Positions 10,572 through 19,548 are shown, counted from the stretch's first letter. The stretch: 64,000 nt of DNA from Ignavibacteriales bacterium (GCA_026390815.1 JAPLFH010000049.1:22336-86335), one strand, 5' to 3'. The notes: a model not told the origin generated them from the letters alone. Translations and numbers: made by a program.

Positions 10572-11507
10572 ATGAGTGAACAAAAATTAAAACTTGAAGA
10601 CTTACTCAGCTCGTTTACGGCTTCTGACGAAAAAGATGAAAGAATTGATTCTGTTGCAATTATTGGCGCAGGAGTGATGGGGCAGGGGATTGCACAAACA
10701 ATTTCTGCTGCAAGCATTGATGTTATGATTGTTGAGAAGGATGAATTACATTTAGCGTTAGCACAGCAAAAAATTGCTGAATCAATGGATAGAGAAATTA
10801 GCCGCTGGGCTATGACCAAGAGTGAAAAAAAATCCATTCTAAGCAGGATTAAATGGACAAACAATTTAGTTGACATTAAAGAATGCGATTTGATAATTGA
10901 GGCGGTAGATGAAGACTTTGGTCTTAAGAAAATGATTTTTCAGCAGCTTGATGAATTAGCCAAACCAGATACCATTATTGTTTCTAACACTTCAACTCTT
11001 AGCCTTACAAAAATTGCGGAATCTACTAAAAGAGCAGATAGGATTATTGGAATGCACTTCCTTAATCCAGTTCCCAAAGTACCTCTTGTAGAAGTTATAA
11101 GAGCATTCGAAACCTCAGAAGATACTCTTAAAAAAGGAAAAGCCTTTGCAATCCGTATTGGTAAAACTCCAGTTGAAGTTTATGAATATCCCGGCTTTGT
11201 AACAACACGTGCAATTGTTCCATTGTTAAACGAAGCAATGCACATTTTAATGGAAGGTGTGGCAACTGCTGATGGTATTGATACAGCAATGAAACTTGGA
11301 TATAACTTTCCAATGGGACCACTTGAAATGGCAGATAGTATGGGACTTGATGAAGTGTTAGCTTGGATGGAATCTTTATGGCAGACTTTGGGTGAACCCC
11401 GTTATCGACCATGTCCTTTGTTGCGTAAATTAGTTCGCGAGAAAAAACTCGGTAAAAAAACAGGTGAAGGCTTTTATAAATATAACGGCGATAAGAAAAT
11501 TTTATAG
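10572..11507 (+). CDS. 3-hydroxyacyl-CoA (3-hydroxybutyryl-CoA) dehydrogenase
   Basis: NAD-dependent oxidation or reduction of 3-hydroxyacyl-CoA. The 311-residue protein has the Rossmann motif VAIIGAGVMGQGIAQ (about 28-42) with a downstream acid at the end of strand 2 (IVEKDE), the catalytic-His stretch GMHFLNPVPKVPLVE, and the C-terminal dimerisation domain with FVTTRAIVPLLNEAM and YNFPMGPLEMADSMGLD. An N-terminal extension of about 25 polar residues precedes the Rossmann fold. Only 14 nt and a GGAG site separate it from acetate kinase, so the two are likely co-transcribed; together they fit a fatty-acid or butyrate-type fermentation or beta-oxidation role. Confidence 0.9.
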   Translation: MSEQKLKLEDLLSSFTASDEKDERIDSVAIIGAGVMGQGIAQTISAASIDVMIVEKDELHLALAQQKIAESMDREISRWAMTKSEKKSILSRIKWTNNLVDIKECDLIIEAVDEDFGLKKMIFQQLDELAKPDTIIVSNTSTLSLTKIAESTKRADRIIGMHFLNPVPKVPLVEVIRAFETSEDTLKKGKAFAIRIGKTPVEVYEYPGFVTTRAIVPLLNEAMHILMEGVATADGIDTAMKLGYNFPMGPLEMADSMGLDEVLAWMESLWQTLGEPRYRPCPLLRKLVREKKLGKKTGEGFYKYNGDKKIL

Positions 11508-11521
11508 GAGTAAATTCTTAG

Positions 11522-12739
11522 ATGAAAGTTTTAGTATTAAACAGCGGCAGCTCATCAATTAAATACCAATTTTTCGATACAGAAACAAAAGAAGCATTAG
11601 CAAAAGGAATTGTTGAAAGAATTGGTATGAGCAGCGCGGTTCTTACTCACGCTCCGCTTGGAAAAGAAAAAATTAAAATCGTTGGCGAAATTTTAGACCA
11701 CTCAATTGCAATTGAATATGTGATTGCTGTTTTGCTTAGCAAAAACCATGGTGTAATAAAAGATAAAAGTGAAATTGATGCAGTTGGTCATAGAGTTGTG
11801 CACGGTGGCGAAACATTTTCTGGTTCAGTTTTAATCACCCCGCAGGTGATGAAAGCCTTAATTGATAATATTGAATTAGCGCCTTTACACAATCCGCCTA
11901 ACATAAAAGGAATTGAAGCGTGCAAGAAACATTTACCGGATACACCACAATGCGGTGTCTTCGATACTGCATTTCATATAAAAATGCCACCGCACGCATT
12001 TCTATATGGAATACCTTATGAACTTTATAAAAAATATAAAATCCGGCGTTATGGTTTTCATGGAACATCACATAGATTTGTATCTGCAAGAGCAGCCGTT
12101 TTGATGAACAAACCGATTGAGCAAACTAAAATTATTACTGCTCACTTAGGCAATGGATGCAGCATGGCTGCGGTACTTGGCGGTCTATCCGTTGATACTT
12201 CTATGGGCTTTACTCCGCTTGAAGGTTTGATGATGGGAACACGCGGTGGAGATATGGATCCTTCTGTTATTCTTTACATTATGGCAAAGGAAGAATTAAC
12301 ACTTCAGGAAGCAAACACACTTCTTAACAAACATAGCGGTTTGGTTGGTATTAGTGGTGAGAGCAGCGATATGCGGGAAATTGAAACCGCTGTATCTGAA
12401 GGAAATAAACGAGCTAAATATGCTTTTGATGTTTTTGTTTACAGGATTAAAAAATACATTGGAGCTTACACGGCAGCTATGGGCGGGCTTGATGCATTAG
12501 TATTTACTGGTGGAATTGGTGAGAACTCTGAATTAGTTAGAAAAGAAGTTTGTAAGAATCTTGATTGTGCCGGAATAGAATTAGATGTTGAGTTAAACGA
12601 CAGCAAACCAGCGGGAGAAGTTCTTTTATCAAAACCGACTGGCAAAGTTAAAGTATATAAAATTCCAACAAACGAAGAATTAGTAATTGCTTTGGACACT
12701 GAAGAGATAGTTAGAGAGCAGATGATGGAGATTAAATAA
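11522..12739 (+). CDS. ackA: Acetate kinase
   Basis: Interconverts acetate plus ATP and acetyl phosphate plus ADP. The 405-residue protein shows the ASKHA-fold signatures of AckA: VLVLNSGSSSIKYQFF (2-17), HRVVHGGE, YGFHGTSHRF, TAHLGNGCSMAAV, SVDTSMGFTPLEGLMMGTRGGDMDP and FTGGIGENSELVR. Length and motifs are standard. No phosphotransacetylase gene is next to it in this window. A rho-independent terminator follows 48 nt after the stop. Confidence 0.96.
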   Translation: MKVLVLNSGSSSIKYQFFDTETKEALAKGIVERIGMSSAVLTHAPLGKEKIKIVGEILDHSIAIEYVIAVLLSKNHGVIKDKSEIDAVGHRVVHGGETFSGSVLITPQVMKALIDNIELAPLHNPPNIKGIEACKKHLPDTPQCGVFDTAFHIKMPPHAFLYGIPYELYKKYKIRRYGFHGTSHRFVSARAAVLMNKPIEQTKIITAHLGNGCSMAAVLGGLSVDTSMGFTPLEGLMMGTRGGDMDPSVILYIMAKEELTLQEANTLLNKHSGLVGISGESSDMREIETAVSEGNKRAKYAFDVFVYRIKKYIGAYTAAMGGLDALVFTGGIGENSELVRKEVCKNLDCAGIELDVELNDSKPAGEVLLSKPTGKVKVYKIPTNEELVIALDTEEIVREQMMEIK

Positions 12740-12787
12740 GGCAAAGTTAAAAGTCTAATGTAAGAAAAGGATAGTTCCATTTTTTAG

Positions 12788-12820
12788 ATGCGGTACAATA
12801 AAATTTGTACCGCATTTTTT
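12788..12820 (+). terminator. Rho-independent terminator of the hydroxyacyl-CoA dehydrogenase/ackA operon
   Basis: ATGCGGTACAA (12788-12798) pairs with TTGTACCGCAT further right, with a short A/T loop, and the stem runs into six T residues ending at 12820. Strong stem-loop plus T-run on the plus strand after ackA. Confidence 0.88.
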
Positions 12821-12889
12821 ATATCCAATGTTTCAATTCCAAATTGAATAAACCTGGAAAAAATAGTTGTAAATGTTAAAATCTATTTC

Positions 12890-13732
12890 CTACGGTAACA
12901 TAATATCCTTCAATGTAAATGGGATTTTCTTTATGGCTTGTGAAGTCATAATATTCAATTGGATTTGTGCATTTTTCGGCATTGCCTTTTCAAAATCATA
13001 AACTTGTATATCCTCCGAATTCATCGAACCCTGCGAAGAAATTTCTTTACCTTTCTGATCTAGAAATTCTACATTAATGATCATTGCATCCGGATCTTTA
13101 AGCTGAAGAATAATGCTGTTCTGTCCTGGTTCTGACATACCACCAAATAATCCAGCAAGCGCTTTAACCATCTGTCCCATTACATCAGCAGTATCTGTTG
13201 CTTGCTCCTGCTTTTTTTTAAGCTGCTCATATTGTGTGGTTGTAAGAATAGATAGTTCAATGTTAGATGCTTTTAATCCAGGATTGGAAATTGGTTTGCC
13301 GGATTGTGAAGTAAAATTTTTAATTGTAACAATTGCATTTGGGTCATTCTTTGGAATATACAATTCAACTTCACCAGCAATTTCTTTTATAGTCATTGCC
13401 TTACGTGATGGATTTTTCAATTTAAGAGTTAAATCGGCTCTATCCGGTGAATCCTTGTCGAGGTCTGAAAAATTTAACGTCCTTTCTTCCTCCTTAACTA
13501 AATCTCTATCCATTTCATCAACTGCTTTTAATATTGTACAACGCATGCTTTTTGCATTCTCCAGAACATCACCAAAAATTTTTAGATCTACCTCTAATCC
13601 CGCAAAAAATTCACCGGTAGTTCTTGAATCTTTTACATCTCCGACACTTATTTTAATATCTTGTGCATTCAAGTTCATAAAAGTTATTAAAAGCATCAGC
13701 AAAATTTTAACAGTAATCCGTTTTAGTTTCAT
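12890..13732 (-). CDS. Secreted protein of unknown function
   Basis: A 280-residue protein that I do not recognise. MKLKRITVKILLMLLITFMNLNAQ is a clear signal peptide ending in the NAQ type of cleavage site common in this phylum. The mature part reads as beta-rich domains: ISVGDVKDSRTTGEFFAGLEVDLKIFGD, a central VEFL/LKD segment, and a flexible linker around EQLKKKQEQATDTADVMGQMVKALAGLFGGM. No cysteine pattern or catalytic motif is evident. The GAGGTGG ribosome site places the ATG at 13732; the upstream TTG lies inside that site. Probably periplasmic or outer-membrane associated. Followed by about 70 nt of AT-rich spacer before the convergent ackA terminator. Confidence 0.7.
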   Translation of the reverse strand: MKLKRITVKILLMLLITFMNLNAQDIKISVGDVKDSRTTGEFFAGLEVDLKIFGDVLENAKSMRCTILKAVDEMDRDLVKEEERTLNFSDLDKDSPDRADLTLKLKNPSRKAMTIKEIAGEVELYIPKNDPNAIVTIKNFTSQSGKPISNPGLKASNIELSILTTTQYEQLKKKQEQATDTADVMGQMVKALAGLFGGMSEPGQNSIILQLKDPDAMIINVEFLDQKGKEISSQGSMNSEDIQVYDFEKAMPKNAQIQLNIMTSQAIKKIPFTLKDIMLP

Positions 13733-13866
13733 TGTCCACCTCAAGTTTTATTATTTAGTGTCTAATCTGTTTCAATTGAAAAAGAAATTCGTTAATTGTT
13801 TTAATGAATTTAGTTATAACTTAGATAAAATAAGAATTGCAATCAAGAATGAGCATCATAATTATA

Positions 13867-14625
13867 TTAAAAGAACCGGCTGTAAATCAACTTTAATGTT
13901 GTTAGCAGAACAATTGTAATAAAAACAGGACGTATGAACTTTGCTCCTTTCTTAATCACCAATCCGGAACCTATCCGTGCTCCTATTATTTGACCAGTAG
14001 CCATGGATAATCCAGCAAGCAGAAATATATTTCCACTAATTGCAAAAATGATTAATGAAACTATATTGCTTGTAAAGTTCATTACCTTTGTATAGCCGGT
14101 TGCTTTTGTTAAATTAAATCCCAAACCAACAACAAAAGCTATTGCCCAGAAAGAACCAACACCCGGTCCAAAGAAACCATCATAAAATCCAAACATCAAT
14201 CCAAAAATCAAGTAAAAGATTTTTTCATTTAATCGCTTATGTTTATCAATTTCACCAAGGTTGGGCGTTATAAATGTATAAATGATAATGCAGACTAAAA
14301 GTACGGGAATAAAATCATTTAGAAAATCTTTATGAATAAGTTGGACGCTTATTGTTCCTGCAACTGTACCAATAAGCGTAAAAATAATTCCTTGAACGCA
14401 ATCTCTTAAATCAACTTGTCCATGTTTGATGTAATAGAATGAAGCTGTAAAACTTCCAAAGCTTGATTGAAATTTATTAGTTCCAAGTGCAACGTGCGGT
14501 GGGAATCCTAATCCAAGTAATGCAGGCAGAGTGATTAAACCACCTCCGCCAGCAATGGAATCTATTGTTCCGGCAGCAAGTCCGGCGAGAAAAAGTATTG
14601 GATGAATCCAGATTGAATCAAGCAT
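13867..14625 (-). CDS. TSUP (TauE/SafE) family permease
   Basis: A 252-residue inner-membrane protein of the DUF81/TauE-SafE family, which exports or imports sulfur-containing anions such as sulfite or organosulfonates. About eight hydrophobic segments; the family hallmark is the paired glycine-rich motif seen in AGLAAGTIDSIAGGGGLITLPALLGLGFPPHVALGTNKFQ at the N-terminus, echoed by FGFYDGFFGPGVGSFWAIAFV in the second half. The substrate is not predictable. It ends upstream of the secreted unknown gene on the same strand, and its start is 12 nt after the dacB-like stop, suggesting an operon with it. Confidence 0.88.
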   Translation of the reverse strand: MLDSIWIHPILFLAGLAAGTIDSIAGGGGLITLPALLGLGFPPHVALGTNKFQSSFGSFTASFYYIKHGQVDLRDCVQGIIFTLIGTVAGTISVQLIHKDFLNDFIPVLLVCIIIYTFITPNLGEIDKHKRLNEKIFYLIFGLMFGFYDGFFGPGVGSFWAIAFVVGLGFNLTKATGYTKVMNFTSNIVSLIIFAISGNIFLLAGLSMATGQIIGARIGSGLVIKKGAKFIRPVFITIVLLTTLKLIYSRFF

Positions 14626-14637
14626 TGGTTAATTAAT

Positions 14638-16107
14638 CTAAGGAAGTTTAGCCAATTCAATCATCAGTTTAAGATGTATTCCATCAACATCTTTTGATGT
14701 TCCATTATAATTATTGGAAATAAAAGAAAAAGCAATCAGCCTTCCGCTTTGCGATTTTATATAGCCCGAATGACTTCTTACATTTTGAATCAATCCATCT
14801 TTTATTCTTGCATTTTTAGCGATGGGTGTTTCAGCACCATAATTTTTAAAATATCCAAAGTCATCATTATCGCCAGCTACACCCAGCGAGTTGTAGAACG
14901 AGTTGAAGTATGTTTGCTTTGTATTGAAAGTTAATAGTTTTACAAATGCTTTTGTTGTTATTGAATTAGTTCTCGACAATCCAGATCCATCAGAAAAATT
15001 TACCCCTTCTGTCGGGATTCCGTTTTCTTTTAGGAAATTAAAATTAATTTCTGTTCCTTTTTCAAAACTTCCAGTACCCGATTTAACTTTTGCGATAGTT
15101 TTTAGAAGCTGTTCAGTGTAAAGATTATTACTTCGTTTATTAATTACATAAACAATATCCCTTAATGGCGGAGAAAAAGTTGAAATAATTTTTTTGATTT
15201 CATCATATTTAATTTGTGCTTCAAGTTTATGTGCCGGCTTAGAAACTTTAATTTTATTTTCTTCAAGTTTCTTGGTTAAGTATTGCGCGGCAAAAAGTGG
15301 TGGATCTGGAATTGAACCTTTGATTGAAAACTCGTCAACTTCTGCTGGAATTGTTCCTCTTAAGGTGGCATTATACTGTTCCGGCGCGCAGTAAATATAT
15401 CCATTATCTCCAGAACCTTTCTTACCTGTTTTCATAAAATTATCAAAATGTAATCCGGGAATTTCTGGCTCGGTTCTTAAAACTTTTGCTACTCCGCCAA
15501 TTTCCTTTGCAGGCTTAAAGAAGAGATAATAAAGATTATTGTTGATACATAAGGCGCTGGTTCCTGCTCCGTAATAATTTCCAATATCTACCCAAAACCA
15601 ATTGTCAGGAAGAGGTATATGATCGAATAGAAAATCATCCGCTATTACAGAACCAGAAATTTTTTTAATCCCTTTTTGAATAATTGATTGAACCCAGCTT
15701 TTCATTAGTTCATCCAAAGATAAAGAACCTTTTACCATGTCTGAGCCAAGAGTTGGGTCTCCACTTCCAACAATAAAAATATTCCCATTCAAAATTCCAT
15801 TTGTGTTGATCGTACCATCATAATAAAGTTTTGTCTCGTATTTAAAATCTTCGCCAAGATAATTTAGTGCAGCGGATGTAGTTACAAGCTTAAGACAGGA
15901 AGCAGGAGCCAAGGCTTCCTCACTATGTAAATCAATTATCTTTTCCTGGTGGTCTGTGTATTCAGCGTAAACACTCCATTGCCCGTTTCTGAAATTTGGA
16001 GAAACGATGTTTTCCTGAATTAGCTTATTTATTTCTTCAAATTTTTGAGGATATAAGAATGATGAAGAAATAACAAGTGATAGTAAGATGAATAATTTTG
16101 TTTTCAT
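14638..16107 (-). CDS. dacB: PBP4-type D-alanyl-D-alanine carboxypeptidase/endopeptidase (peptidase S13)
   Basis: Trims or cleaves peptidoglycan peptides in the periplasm. The 489-residue protein has a signal peptide (about 1-20), the active-site SxxK as SCLK (Ser70-Lys73, within APASCLKLVTTSAAL), and SxN as SNN in KRSNNLYTEQLLK. At the position of the third motif (normally KTG before the SGYV strand) it reads KDG, in ARIKDGLIQNVRSHSGYI. The length fits PBP4, including the domain insert between SxxK and SxN. The KDG variant is unusual for an active enzyme and deserves checking. Same strand and close to the TSUP permease. Confidence 0.88.
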   Translation of the reverse strand: MKTKLFILLSLVISSSFLYPQKFEEINKLIQENIVSPNFRNGQWSVYAEYTDHQEKIIDLHSEEALAPASCLKLVTTSAALNYLGEDFKYETKLYYDGTINTNGILNGNIFIVGSGDPTLGSDMVKGSLSLDELMKSWVQSIIQKGIKKISGSVIADDFLFDHIPLPDNWFWVDIGNYYGAGTSALCINNNLYYLFFKPAKEIGGVAKVLRTEPEIPGLHFDNFMKTGKKGSGDNGYIYCAPEQYNATLRGTIPAEVDEFSIKGSIPDPPLFAAQYLTKKLEENKIKVSKPAHKLEAQIKYDEIKKIISTFSPPLRDIVYVINKRSNNLYTEQLLKTIAKVKSGTGSFEKGTEINFNFLKENGIPTEGVNFSDGSGLSRTNSITTKAFVKLLTFNTKQTYFNSFYNSLGVAGDNDDFGYFKNYGAETPIAKNARIKDGLIQNVRSHSGYIKSQSGRLIAFSFISNNYNGTSKDVDGIHLKLMIELAKLP

Positions 16108-16202
16108 ATCTCTAAGAGTTCTTAATAGCGAACAAGGAATAATGAATCTCTAAGTTCTTCACTCAATTTTCAAAATTCCTTGTTTACTAATTTCAATTAA
16201 TT

Positions 16203-18272
16203 TTACTTTTCAACGGCGTTAATTAGTTTTTCAATGGCTGAAGTAACCATCAGTTCAACTTGCCCAAATGGTTGCTTTGCCACTTCAAGTAGCTTAAGAT
16301 TTTTAGAATTCCAATCGCCGCCTACTTTTTTATTTGAAAGAATACTTTCAACTGCTTCCAATCCTGTCTGAGAAACTTTTGAAAGATTGACTGACATCGG
16401 TTCAATTTCCTTTAGCACTGGAGATAGTTTTATAAGTTGTGTTAATTTATCTTGATTGGATTTCCAGAGATTTAACCAGTGTTTAATTTCTTCAGCATAC
16501 TTTACATTTTTTGTTGCTAAAAAAGCATCAACTGTTTTTTTAAATTTTCGTGCAACATTGGATTCAGGTTGAGATGCATCCACCACCCGCGTGTATGGTG
16601 ATTGCTGTGTGTACTTTACTCCTTGTGAATGACGAGTATAAATTTTTACAGGTTCAACTACATCCACTAATGTTTTTAAGGGTGAAGTATCATTATTATT
16701 TGTCAGCCTCCGCAGCATCATCTCCTGGTTTTTAAAATGGTTTAATCCCAGGTCCTCAAGTTGAAAACTGATCACGTCAAGTCGGCGATACATATCTTCA
16801 ACATCTTTAATGTTTTCCGGAGACCAAAGTCTTTCTGCTATTGCTGCTGTGCGGGGCCAAATTCTTGAATCAACATTTTCCGGTGTTACAAGCTCTGCCC
16901 ACTGGGTTACTTCTCCACCAAGAATTTTTTTCTTTTCTTCATCGCTTAGTTTAGAGCCGGAAGGAATTGGATCATTCAGGTAATGAAATTCCGCAGGCTG
17001 AATCAGATCAATGTAATAACCGTTTGAAAGAATTCCCATATAACCTTTTTTTGCCGATTCAATTAACGCTTCAGTTCCTCTCCACGATTGAATGACAATG
17101 TTTGTTGGCATTTGAGGGTGAAGAATTTCATCCCAGCCGATCATCTTCTTGCCATTCTTCGTTAAGATTTTCAGAATTCTATTATTAAAGTATGCTTGAA
17201 GTGAATGGTTATCCGGAATATTATTTTTCTTCATAAACTCCTGGATGGATTTATTTTCTTTCCACTGCTTGCCATTATTTTCATCACCGCCTATATGAAA
17301 ATATTCATCAGGAAAAAGCGCTGCCATTTCGCCAAAAAATTTATCAAAGAATTCATATGTTGGTTCAATCGTTGGATTAAATGTTGGATCAAATACTCCC
17401 CAGTTCCTTTCAATTTTATACGGACCTGGCGCGCCTGACTGTCCGGCAGGCAGGCTTGCCAATTCCGGGAAAGCAAGAAACCATGCTGTTGAATGCCCGG
17501 GTACATCAAACTCAGGGATAACTCTTATTCCTCTATCGGCAGCATATTTAATTATGTCTTTAATTTGTTCCTGCGTAAAATAATTTCCATCGGAACAAAG
17601 TTTTTGAATTTGAGGATACACTTTGCTTTCAACTCTTACTCCCTGGTCATCACTTAAATGCCAGTGGAAAACATTTAACTTAAGTGCAGCAAGTCCATCC
17701 AGATTTCTTTTAATTACATCAACCGGCATAAAGTGGCGGCTTACATCAATCATCAATCCACGCCAAGGGAATCGCGGAGCATCTTCTATTTGAACAGATG
17801 GAAACCAGTAACCTTTTTCATCAGAGCTTAAAAGTTGAGTAAGAGTTTCCAATCCGCGTAAAGCTCCCAGATCAGTTTCTGAAGTCAGCTCAACTTTTGA
17901 TGAAGTTACTTTTAAACTATAAGATTCATCTTCATTAAGTTTTATTTTACCAGAACGATTACAAGTGATTATCATTTGGCAAGTATCGCTGTTGCTTTGT
18001 TTGGTAATAAAATCCTGTGGAAAGAATAATCCGGTTCTTCCGGATAACCTTCTCAATACTCTTGTTGCATATTGGTAGATTCTTTCATCAGGATTTCCTT
18101 TTATAGCGATGGAAAAATTATTTTGGAGTATAAATTTTCCATCAAGCATAGTAATTTTTGCCGGTACAGGCATCAGATTTAATTTTAATTTGTCTTGTTG
18201 TGGAATAATTATGGAAGTAAAAAGTAAAGTGAAGAGAAAAATTTTGATTGTAAAATTTAATCGTTTCATCAT
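16203..18272 (-). CDS. Beta-N-acetylhexosaminidase, GH20
   Basis: Removes terminal GlcNAc/GalNAc from chitin-type oligosaccharides or glycans. The 689-residue protein has a signal peptide, the GH20 N-terminal domain (about 30-155), and the TIM barrel starting WRGLMIDVSRHFMP, with LNVFHWHLSDDQGVR, IPEFDVPGHSTAW, and the catalytic Asp-Glu pair in FHIGGDENNGKQW. A helical C-terminal domain follows. AGAGGA precedes ATGATG. Between FPELAS and GPYKIERNWGVF there is an odd in-frame segment, LPAGQSGAP, encoded by a GC-rich palindrome (17433-17455) that looks like an inserted repeat; it is in a loop and probably tolerated. Confidence 0.94.
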   Translation of the reverse strand: MMKRLNFTIKIFLFTLLFTSIIIPQQDKLKLNLMPVPAKITMLDGKFILQNNFSIAIKGNPDERIYQYATRVLRRLSGRTGLFFPQDFITKQSNSDTCQMIITCNRSGKIKLNEDESYSLKVTSSKVELTSETDLGALRGLETLTQLLSSDEKGYWFPSVQIEDAPRFPWRGLMIDVSRHFMPVDVIKRNLDGLAALKLNVFHWHLSDDQGVRVESKVYPQIQKLCSDGNYFTQEQIKDIIKYAADRGIRVIPEFDVPGHSTAWFLAFPELASLPAGQSGAPGPYKIERNWGVFDPTFNPTIEPTYEFFDKFFGEMAALFPDEYFHIGGDENNGKQWKENKSIQEFMKKNNIPDNHSLQAYFNNRILKILTKNGKKMIGWDEILHPQMPTNIVIQSWRGTEALIESAKKGYMGILSNGYYIDLIQPAEFHYLNDPIPSGSKLSDEEKKKILGGEVTQWAELVTPENVDSRIWPRTAAIAERLWSPENIKDVEDMYRRLDVISFQLEDLGLNHFKNQEMMLRRLTNNNDTSPLKTLVDVVEPVKIYTRHSQGVKYTQQSPYTRVVDASQPESNVARKFKKTVDAFLATKNVKYAEEIKHWLNLWKSNQDKLTQLIKLSPVLKEIEPMSVNLSKVSQTGLEAVESILSNKKVGGDWNSKNLKLLEVAKQPFGQVELMVTSAIEKLINAVEK
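17433..17455. repeat. GC-rich palindromic element inside the GH20 gene
   Basis: A 23-bp imperfect palindrome centred on TGTCCGGCAGG (plus strand), far more GC-rich than the surrounding gene. It encodes the extra residues LPAGQSGA. The reverse strand shares CCTGCCTGCCGG with the palindrome at 63687-63708, outside any gene, so this seems to be one copy of a dispersed palindromic repeat that landed in frame. Confidence 0.65.
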
Positions 18273-18358
18273 TCCTCTGGTGTTTGTTTAATAAAGATTC
18301 TTTTCTGGTTCAAATATATAAAATGAAGTTGTAAAGAGAAATTTTATTTTGAGAAAAC

Positions 18359-18447
18359 GGGAATGGGAAAAGGGGAATGGGACCTGGGGAACGGGACGAG
18401 GGAAAGGGGAAAGGAAAAGGGAACGGGACGAGGGAACGAGGAAAGGG
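18359..18447 (+). repeat. G-tract array, putative G-quadruplex-forming
   Basis: Eleven runs of three or four G on the plus strand, separated by 3-4 purine-rich nucleotides (with two shorter GG runs near the end), within about 90 bp. The words GGGAACGGGACGAGGGAA occur twice. It fits the G3N1-7 quadruplex pattern several times over. Located in the 312-bp gap between the divergently transcribed GH20 gene and the SDR gene, about 90 nt upstream of the GH20 start. The rest of this gap is plain AT-rich DNA with no gene. Confidence 0.85.
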
Positions 18448-18584
18448 AAAACAGAACTTATAGAAATTCCTGACATTCATTTATTTTAGTATTTGACATT
18501 TCAGTTACTCCAAACAATTATTTCCTATCTATTTTAAATTTTGTATTATTAGGTAAATAAAAATTATTTCCGGAGATAAGATAA

Positions 18585-19376
18585 ATGGATTTTCAAATAA
18601 AAGGGAAAACGGCTTTAGTTACTGCATCAAGCCTGGGAATTGGACGTGCGGTTGCTGAATTGCTGATCCAGGAAGGGTGCCAGGTTGCTATTTGCGCCAG
18701 GGATAAGGAAAAATTAATTAGTACTGCGTTAGAAATTAAAAAGCAATATGATGTTGAACCTATCTGGTTAGTATGCGATATTAATGATGAAAAGGATATA
18801 AATAAAACATTTGATGTCGTACAGAAAAATTTTGGATCTATAGACATTCTTGTTAACAATTGTGGTGGTCCAGCACCCGGGCATTTTGATGATTTACTTG
18901 ATGAAAATTGGCAATCAGCATTTGAACAGGTACTGTTAAGCGCTGTCCGCTTTACCCGGAAAGCACTGCCCGGTATGAAAGAAAAAAGATGGGGCAGAAT
19001 TATTAATATCACATCGCTTTCTGTAAAGCAGCCTGTTGAGAACTTAATGCTTTCCAATTCTCTGCGGGCAGGAATAATTGGCTTTGCAAAAACTCTAAGC
19101 AACGAAGTTGGTAAGTATAATATAACTGTAAATAATATTGCTCCCGGATATACTCTTACAAATCGTTTGTATGAATTAGCAAAGAACAAAGCAAAAATTG
19201 GTGGAGAATCGCACGAGCATATTATTGCGGAAATGTCTAAAGAAGTGCCGCTCGGTAGATTAGCCCGTCCTGACGAAATTGCTGCCGCCGTTGTATTTTT
19301 AGCATCAGAACAAGCAGCTTACATTACAGGAACGACTATTCAGGTTGATGGTGGAATAATTAAAGGAAGTTATTGA
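18585..19376 (+). CDS. SDR-family oxidoreductase with atypical active site
   Basis: A 263-residue short-chain dehydrogenase, annotated in relatives as 3-oxoacyl-ACP-reductase-like. The cofactor motif is TASSLGIGRAVAE (TGxxxGIG type, about 12-24), followed by NNCGGPAPG (NNAG position), NITSLS for the catalytic Ser region, and C-terminal PDEIAAAVVFLASEQAAYITGTTIQVDGG. Where classical SDRs have YxxxK, this protein reads SNSLRAGIIGFAKTL, so the catalytic Tyr is absent, and Ser/Asn and Arg occupy the region. This belongs to a recognised SDR subset with the SNxxRAG motif; the activity is uncertain. Confidence 0.88.
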   Translation: MDFQIKGKTALVTASSLGIGRAVAELLIQEGCQVAICARDKEKLISTALEIKKQYDVEPIWLVCDINDEKDINKTFDVVQKNFGSIDILVNNCGGPAPGHFDDLLDENWQSAFEQVLLSAVRFTRKALPGMKEKRWGRIINITSLSVKQPVENLMLSNSLRAGIIGFAKTLSNEVGKYNITVNNIAPGYTLTNRLYELAKNKAKIGGESHEHIIAEMSKEVPLGRLARPDEIAAAVVFLASEQAAYITGTTIQVDGGIIKGSY

Positions 19377-19437
19377 GTTTAGAGTGAAGAGTGAAGAATG
19401 TAGAGTGAAGAGTGCAGAGTGAAGAACGTAGAATAAT

Positions 19438-19548
19438 GAATCGGAGAAAGGGGGAATCGGCGAAGCGGAGAATGAAAAAAAGAGAATGGGAGAAACTGTG
19501 TACTGAAGATCATGATCGGAGATCGCCGATTCTCCGTTTCTCCGATTC
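19438..19548. repeat. Long inverted repeat with 26-bp arms
   Basis: Left arm 19438-19463 and right arm 19523-19548 are reverse complements at 24 of 26 positions, with a 59-nt loop. Both arms are built from the words GAATCGG and GGAGAAA or GGCGAA. The plus strand could fold into a large hairpin between the SDR gene and the FAD gene. The 60 bp before it (19380-19436) is a separate run of about 9-bp units of the GAGTGAAGA type. Nothing codes here; the words recur at 23413-23502. Confidence 0.8.

Noticed and set aside
13113..13919. 268-residue plus-strand open frame
   Set aside because: Antisense to the secreted-protein gene and TSUP end; composition (Ser/Phe rich, no start signal) is that of a shadow frame.
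18593..19189. 198-residue minus-strand frame over the SDR gene
   Set aside because: The SDR gene has clear motifs on the plus strand; the antisense frame has none and no ribosome site.
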